A stretch of DNA of 64,000 nucleotides from Bog-375 sp049698695 (lineage in GTDB: Bacteria > Acidobacteriota > Terriglobia > Bryobacterales > Bryobacteraceae): NCBI GenBank assembly GCA_049698695.1, contig JBAVYH010000057.1:1-64000 (forward strand), in the 5' to 3' direction. Every line of letters begins with the position of its first letter. Within the stretch, counting starts at the first letter, position 1. Below the pieces are notes generated by a model, which was given only the letters and a program-made list of their open reading frames with translations, did no database searches and was not told where the DNA came from. The position numbers and the translations under genes were made by a program. Of the stretch, positions 59,599 to 64,000 are shown in pieces.

Positions 59599-59730
59599 AT
59601 GACGTTCGGATCCAAGCACGCTTGGCTCGCCGGCGCCGTGGCGCTGCGGCCCAAAGCATTGCCGCTGCTGATCGAAGCCTGCCTCCTGCTTGGCTTGATG
59701 CTAACCGGCACGTGGCTGATTTACCGGTGA
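59599..59730 (+). CDS. Small membrane peptide, 43 residues
   Basis: A 43-residue frame reads MTFGSKHAWLAGAVALRPKA then LPLLIEACLLLGLMLTGTWLIYR. It has one membrane helix near the C-terminus and AAAGGTGG about ten bases before ATG 59599. It lies 38 bases after the DUF362 gene. It could be a genuine membrane peptide of the same cluster. No family is recognised, and chance is not excluded. Confidence 0.45.
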   Translation: MTFGSKHAWLAGAVALRPKALPLLIEACLLLGLMLTGTWLIYR

Positions 59731-59772
59731 GTGCCAGCTCGGGCTATCGGCGTTAGAACCGGATTGCCTGGC

Positions 59773-60975
59773 CTAGCGCGAGCAGCAGATTTGGCTCGTC
59801 ACCAGATTCGCCGGCGTGATGGGGAACTCGCTGCCGAGGTAATGCGCCTCGCCCAGGAGCTTGTAGACATCCCCAGCGATGCCGGCGGCGAGCGGACCTA
59901 TCGCCGGGCGGCCGCCGGTGAGCAGCACCACCACAACCAGTTTTTTCCCACCCATGTCGTTGAACGAGCCGAACCAGCCCAGGTGCGTGTGGGTTTCGCT
60001 GCAGGTGCCGGTCTTGCCGGCGATGGGGCCGTCTTCTCTGGCCCGGTGCGCAGTGCCGAACTCCACCGCTGCGCGCATCCCCGGTTTGACCATGGGAATC
60101 AGGGCCTGGATTTCCAGCCGCCGTTTCACCCGCGGCACGAAGTTGCGCACTTCGGCCAGCGACTGCGGATACTGCAAATAATAGAGAGTGCCGCCATTGG
60201 AAACCGCGGCCATCAAGGCGGCCAGTTGCAGCGGCGTCTGCCGTATTTCCTCGCCGAAACTGGTCAGCATCCCAACGCCGCCGTTTTTGGGAGGCGCCGC
60301 CGGGAAGTAGCCGGGCTGTTCGCCGGGGATGTTCAGGCCGGCCTTTTCGCCGTAGCCAAACAGGTGCGCGTAGTAAGTGACCTTCTCAAAGCCCAGTTTC
60401 TGGCCCAGGGTAGCGAAGTAATAGTTGTTGGAGTGGGCCAGCGCGAAAGTCAGGTCCATTCGCATCCCGCCCAGGCGGTAACGGTCGTTGGGTTGGATGA
60501 CTTTTTCGCTCAAACCGGCCAGCGCCACGGCGACCTTGATGGTGGAGCACGGCTGAAAACCCTCGCCCAGCGCGACCTTCTGGTTCACCATGCTGAGAAT
60601 ACGGCCGGAGGTGGGATCCACAACCACCACCGAGCCGTTATACGAACCCAGTGCCTCTACCGCCGCGCGGCGAACCGTGAGGTCTTCCCCATCCACCCGG
60701 TCGCCTTCGGTGGAATCCGCGAAAGTCGGCTTATCCCAAGGGCCGCCGGCGATTACCGGCCCGGCCGAGCCGGCCCTGACGAAATGCGCCGCCACCGGGC
60801 GTACGGCTCGACGCGGTATCGCGCGCCGCATAGGCAAGCTTGCTGCGGGGTGATGCGTGCGGCGCCTCGGCGGAGTGGTGGTAGTGGTGGTGGCAAAACC
60901 CAGGCTGGAAATCAAGCACAATAGAAATACGGCTTCGATCACCCGGCTGCGTGGATGTAGATGTGCCTGTTTCAT
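59773..60975 (-). CDS. Penicillin-binding transpeptidase domain protein
   Basis: This 400-residue exported protein has a signal anchor (VIEAVFLLCLISSLGFA), a Thr/Arg/Pro-rich linker and a transpeptidase domain. Active-site motifs are all present: Ser-x-x-Lys in FQPCSTIKVAVALAG, Ser-x-Asn in LAHSNNYYF and KTGT in GPIAGKTGTCSE. It resembles the PbpA/class B-like transpeptidase domain without the N-terminal dimerisation domain and may be a peptidoglycan cross-linker or a penicillin-interactive protein. ATG 60975 begins the anchor; its ribosome site is weak. It converges with the 43-residue gene. Confidence 0.87.
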   Translation of the reverse strand: MKQAHLHPRSRVIEAVFLLCLISSLGFATTTTTTPPRRRTHHPAASLPMRRAIPRRAVRPVAAHFVRAGSAGPVIAGGPWDKPTFADSTEGDRVDGEDLTVRRAAVEALGSYNGSVVVVDPTSGRILSMVNQKVALGEGFQPCSTIKVAVALAGLSEKVIQPNDRYRLGGMRMDLTFALAHSNNYYFATLGQKLGFEKVTYYAHLFGYGEKAGLNIPGEQPGYFPAAPPKNGGVGMLTSFGEEIRQTPLQLAALMAAVSNGGTLYYLQYPQSLAEVRNFVPRVKRRLEIQALIPMVKPGMRAAVEFGTAHRAREDGPIAGKTGTCSETHTHLGWFGSFNDMGGKKLVVVVLLTGGRPAIGPLAAGIAGDVYKLLGEAHYLGSEFPITPANLVTSQICCSR

Positions 60976-61196
60976 AGCAGAACCGGGCGCGAAAGGACAG
61001 ATGGAGAACGCGCCAGAGCAGAGCAACCAAGCGCCCGGCCGGAGCAACCGGACTCTTCGATTGTCCAATGATTGCCGGGGGTTCGTCAAGCCTATTTGCT
61101 GGCCGACATCCGTCGTTATCCTCCTAAGATTACTTTCGGCACAAATGTCCCTTCTCTTTAGATGTCGCTCGAGGTTATCGCGTTACGCTCGACGTC

Positions 61197-61865
61197 TTGC
61201 AGGATGAAATCGTGCGCTGCCAGCGCTGTCCCCGCTTGCGGGCGTACTGCGCCCAGATCGCGGAAGTCAAACGGCGCGCCTATCGCGATCAAACGTACTG
61301 GGGTAAACCGGTGCCCGCGTTTGGCGACCCGGGGGCGTGCATCCTCATCCTGGGGCTGGCGCCCGCCGCTCACGGCGCCAATCGCACCGGCCGGATGTTC
61401 ACGGGCGACCGTTCCGGCGACTGGCTCTTCCGCGCCCTGTACCAGACCGGTTTTGCTTCCCAGCCCACCAGCGTTTCCCGCAACGATGGCCAGCGGCTGC
61501 GCGGCGTCTATATCACCGCCTCGGCGCGCTGCGCTCCGCCCGGCAACAAGCCCACGCCGGAGGAGATTCGCAACTGCCGTCCCTATCTCGAACGCGAGCT
61601 GGAGTTACTCGCGGAACTGAAGGTGGTTGTGGCGCTGGGCAGGATCGCCTTCGATAACTACCTGGACCTGCTCAAGGCGCGCGGCGTCATCGCCAGCCGG
61701 TCCGCTTTCGCGTTCGGCCACAACCGCCAGTTCCGGATCGGCGCAGGGCATCCCGTGCTGGTCAGTTCCTACCACCCGAGCCAGCAAAATACCTCTACCG
61801 GCAAGCTGACCGAGAAGATGCTGCTCGACGTCTTCCGTACCGCCAAGCGGCTGGCGGCGCTTTAG
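61197..61865 (+). CDS. Family 5 uracil-DNA glycosylase UdgB
   Basis: This 222-residue iron-sulfur uracil-DNA glycosylase has the family 5 motif LILGLAPAAHGANRTGRMFTGD, which has no catalytic acid in the usual place, and the C-terminal motif SSYHPSQQNTSTGKL. Cysteines in CQRCPRL near the start and in ARCAPPG and NCRPYL hold a 4Fe-4S cluster. It removes uracil and related lesions from DNA. The start is uncertain: no ATG is in frame before the CxxC motif, and TTG 61197 is the most likely. Confidence 0.88.
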   Translation: MQDEIVRCQRCPRLRAYCAQIAEVKRRAYRDQTYWGKPVPAFGDPGACILILGLAPAAHGANRTGRMFTGDRSGDWLFRALYQTGFASQPTSVSRNDGQRLRGVYITASARCAPPGNKPTPEEIRNCRPYLERELELLAELKVVVALGRIAFDNYLDLLKARGVIASRSAFAFGHNRQFRIGAGHPVLVSSYHPSQQNTSTGKLTEKMLLDVFRTAKRLAAL

Positions 61866-61911
61866 CCGTTCGCGGCGAGTTATAATCAAAAGCAGAGGGA
61901 GATTTACTGGG

Positions 61912-62598
61912 ATGCGGATGATTCTGTGCGCCACTGCGCTCTTGGGCGCGGTTGCTTTTGTCTCTTCGGCCGCGAGCATTCCCGCCAACGGCCTTACCGG
62001 AACCTACATTGAGGCTCGCACCGCCGACGTTTATACGGGCCCGTGCTTCGCCAACGGCGAAATCGAAATGAACGGCAAAGAAGCGGTGTTCGCCTGGAAG
62101 ATCGCCAACGGCAACTGGGAAGGCGTGAACCTGGCCGGTCTGGGTGTGGTGGGCGTGGTCCACGCGGACCATACGCTGGGCAATCCCTACGAACCGGTGA
62201 ACCCGGCGGTATCCGTGCTGATCGTCGACAGCCGCGCCGACGCGGCCCAACGCCAGGCGCTGGTGCAGTTCGCCAAATCGCAGGCGGGCGACCTGCTGGA
62301 CCACATCGTGCGGATCGATTACCAGCCCGTGGATCTGACCATCGACAACGGCAATATTCACGGCGGCGCAGCGACGCTCACTGCCGGCACGCTGGCTACC
62401 ATTCGAACGCGCGCACTCAGCTCCACCGACCACATCTGCGGTAACGAGGGTGTTTTCTATCCGCCGCTCAACCGGCTGGTGCACTCGATGCCGGCCTATA
62501 CCCTGGAAGATTCCTACCAGGGGCACGGCTTGGGCGAAACTTGGACCACCAGGTACCGCCGCAGCGCGTTTCTCGGCACTTTCCAAGCCGCCGGATAA
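61912..62598 (+). CDS. Secreted DUF1326 protein
   Basis: This 228-residue exported protein has a signal peptide (MILCATALLGAVAFVSSAA). The body matches DUF1326: TYIEARTADVYTGPCFANGEIEMNGKEAVFAWKIANGNWEGVNLAGLGVVGVVHADHTLG. Two cysteines (GPCFANG and HICGNEG) are conserved in this group and could bind metal or form a disulfide. The function is unknown. It stands alone between UdgB and the sigma/kinase pair. Confidence 0.85.
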   Translation: MRMILCATALLGAVAFVSSAASIPANGLTGTYIEARTADVYTGPCFANGEIEMNGKEAVFAWKIANGNWEGVNLAGLGVVGVVHADHTLGNPYEPVNPAVSVLIVDSRADAAQRQALVQFAKSQAGDLLDHIVRIDYQPVDLTIDNGNIHGGAATLTAGTLATIRTRALSSTDHICGNEGVFYPPLNRLVHSMPAYTLEDSYQGHGLGETWTTRYRRSAFLGTFQAAG

Positions 62599-62801
62599 GC
62601 ACGGCGCACCTTGGCGGCTCGCCACGTAACGTAACGAGCTGCAAAGCGGGACTGGCTCGAATTTCGCCGCTTTTGCGAAAGTTCGTGCGTGTACCCGGTT
62701 TGCCCCGATGACGCCTAAGCGTGCCCACCCGGCTCATCCACCACAATAGCCGTATTTCGTTCCGTGTAAAATTGTGAGTGAGTCCCAGGGGAGGTTCTGG
62801 T

Positions 62802-63371
62802 TTGGCGTCTCAGGATGTCGCCCAACTGCTGGTCAGGTTTGGAGAAGGTGACAAGGCCGCATTAGACGAGATGACGCCTCTTGTCTATGATGAGCTCCGC
62901 CGACTGGCGCAGCGGCTGCTGGCCGTGGAACGGCCCGACCACACGCTGCAGCCCACCGCTCTGGTGCACGAGGCGTACTTGCGGCTGGTGGGCCAGCGCT
63001 CGGTGGACTGGCGCAACCGGGCGCACTTTCTGGGCGTGGCGGCTACCATGATGCGGCGCGTGCTGATTAACCACGCGAAGGCGCGCAACGCCGCCAAGCG
63101 CGAGGGTTTCGCCAACGCCGTGACGCTGGAGGATGCCTTCGGTGTCTTCCCATCGCCCGCCATCGATGTGCTGGCGCTCAACCATTCGCTCGATGAGCTG
63201 GCCAAGCTCGATCCGCAGCAGGGCAAGGTGGTCGAACTGCGCTATTTCGGCGGCCTTTCGATTGAGGAAACCGCCGAGTGCCTGGGGATTTCGACGGCCA
63301 CGGTGAAGCGGGAGTGGGGCACCGCCCGGCTGTGGCTGCTGGAGCACATGGAAGGGACCGCGCAGCCATGA
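62802..63371 (+). CDS. ECF-type sigma factor, Sig-70 X6 (SigK-like) family
   Basis: This 189-residue sigma factor has the hallmark YDELRRLAQRLLAVERPDHTLQPTALVHEAYLRLV of the family that sits next to Ser/Thr kinases in acidobacteria and planctomycetes. Region 4 is seen in LAKLDPQQGKVVELRYFGGLSIEETAECLGISTATVKREWGTARLWL. TTG 62802 is proposed as the start because GGGGAGG lies seven bases before it; a GTG at 62778 is the alternative. It overlaps the kinase gene by four bases (ATGA), so the pair is translationally coupled. Confidence 0.88.
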   Translation: MASQDVAQLLVRFGEGDKAALDEMTPLVYDELRRLAQRLLAVERPDHTLQPTALVHEAYLRLVGQRSVDWRNRAHFLGVAATMMRRVLINHAKARNAAKREGFANAVTLEDAFGVFPSPAIDVLALNHSLDELAKLDPQQGKVVELRYFGGLSIEETAECLGISTATVKREWGTARLWLLEHMEGTAQP

Positions 63372-64000
63372 CCGCGGCCCGCTGGGGCGAGGTCAAGTCG
63401 ATTCTGGCGAGCGTGCTGGAAACGGACCCGGGCCAGCGCGCCGCGGCGATGGACCGGCTGTGCGGAGCCGACAACGAGCTGCGCAGCTCCGTGGAATCGC
63501 TGCTGGCTTTAGAACAAAAAGCCGGCGCAGTGTTCGATTCGGCGATTGCGCCGGGCGCCCAGTTGCGCGCCGAGGCGCCGCCGCCGGAAACCATCGGACC
63601 TTACCGCGTGGTGAAGGAGATCGGCCGCGGCGGCATGGGCGTGGTTTACCTCGGTGAGCGAGCCGACGGCCAATACCGCAAGCAGGTAGCGATCAAACTC
63701 ATCACCGCCGCGCACCCAGACACCCAGACCGGACTCCGTTTCCAGCGCGAGCGGCAGATTCTGGCGCAACTGGAGCATCCTGGAATCGCGCGTCTGCTCG
63801 ATGGCGGCGCTACCGCCAGCGGCCAGCCGTACTTCATCATGGAGTACGTCGACGGCCTGCCCCTGCTGGAATTCTGCCGGCGCGGCGCGCTCGGCGTGAC
63901 CGAGCGGCTCCGCCTCTTTCTGCAGATTGCGGACGCGGTGGCCTACGCGCACCGCAGCCTCATTGTGCATCGCGACCTGAAGCCGGGCAACGTTCTGGTC
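63368..64000 (+). CDS. Ser/Thr protein kinase, cut by window edge
   Basis: The first 211 residues of a Ser/Thr kinase are visible. The N-terminal extension (about 1-78) has the helical LASVLETDPGQRAAAMDRLCG segment seen in acidobacterial kinases. The kinase domain begins with YRVVKEIGRGGMGVVYLGE (glycine loop), VAIKLI (Lys), and the catalytic loop HRDLKPGNVLV at the very end. The C-terminal sensor or TPR part lies outside the window. The gene is coupled to the upstream sigma factor, which it may control by phosphorylation. Confidence 0.9.
   Translation, partial: MTAARWGEVKSILASVLETDPGQRAAAMDRLCGADNELRSSVESLLALEQKAGAVFDSAIAPGAQLRAEAPPPETIGPYRVVKEIGRGGMGVVYLGERADGQYRKQVAIKLITAAHPDTQTGLRFQRERQILAQLEHPGIARLLDGGATASGQPYFIMEYVDGLPLLEFCRRGALGVTERLRLFLQIADAVAYAHRSLIVHRDLKPGNVLV

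Overview
The window looks like a chromosomal segment of a soil-type acidobacterium, most likely from the Solibacter/Bryobacter side of the phylum. This is an inference from gene content: two large ADOP/MacB-type ABC permeases, one with a PadR partner; an Oar-like TonB receptor; a Sig-70 X6 sigma factor coupled to a Ser/Thr kinase; a Flp/Tad pilus; UdgB; and many short palindromic dispersed repeats. DNA is GC-rich throughout, except for one AT-rich gap at 47438-47917. I see no tRNA, rRNA, CRISPR array or prophage.

Layout. 1-430 holds a transposase-less palindromic repeat. 431-3422 is an ADOP permease with its PadR repressor on the minus strand. 3494-7769 carries housekeeping genes on the plus strand: a TrmJ-like methyltransferase, a Bcp-type peroxiredoxin, an endonuclease III homologue, thiE and an APC permease. 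8129-8927 is a small two-gene unit. 9605-16576 is a complete minus-strand system I cytochrome c maturation operon, ccmE-F-H-(zinc ribbon)-(membrane protein)-A-B-C-D; CcmE is the Cys (CxxxY) variant and no ccmG is present. 16681-24715 holds a HEPN-like fragment, a TonB receptor, a PAP2 phosphatase, a secreted unknown, a DHH phosphoesterase and a seven-bladed Vgb-like propeller. 25012-27356 holds NDH-2, a thioredoxin-fold protein and an orphan NuoI. 27377-30112 is a repeat-rich island with two different REP-associated tyrosine transposases (RAYTs), each inside its own inverted repeats, on either side of an ROK sugar kinase. 30142-33056 holds three Tad minor-pilin genes (TadG-like with a vWA domain, and two TadE-like). 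They diverge from an ECF sigma/anti-sigma/membrane-protein operon at 33304-35271. 35390-46543 holds a second ADOP permease, a proline peptidase with an ICMT-like methyltransferase, and a hemicellulose group: an AXE1-type esterase, a CE15-SGNH fusion and a GH39 xylosidase. 46691-57387 runs from a NarL-type regulator through a divergent PilZ gene and a membrane glycosyltransferase-like gene to the main pilus operon flp-cpaB-cpaC-cpaE-cpaF-tadB-tadC. 57408-59730 follows on the same strand: two arginine-tailed membrane microproteins, an alpha/alpha-toroid protein, a Tat-type DUF362 lipoprotein and a 43-residue membrane peptide. 59773-64000 holds a penicillin-binding transpeptidase, UdgB, a DUF1326 protein, and the sigma factor and kinase, the kinase being cut by the window edge.

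How the parts fit. The Tad system is split into a minor-pilin block and an assembly block about 17 kb apart, with candidate regulators beside each (ECF/anti-sigma, PilZ, NarL). At least seven repeat families (called A-G here) sit between genes. Some have been captured into coding sequence: the CcmH signal peptide start, the N-terminus of the neighbouring membrane protein, two stop codons and the 5' end of a HEPN-like gene. The best candidate for an undescribed system is the microprotein/toroid/DUF362 cluster directly downstream of tadC. The REP/RAYT island is the most interesting DNA-level structure.
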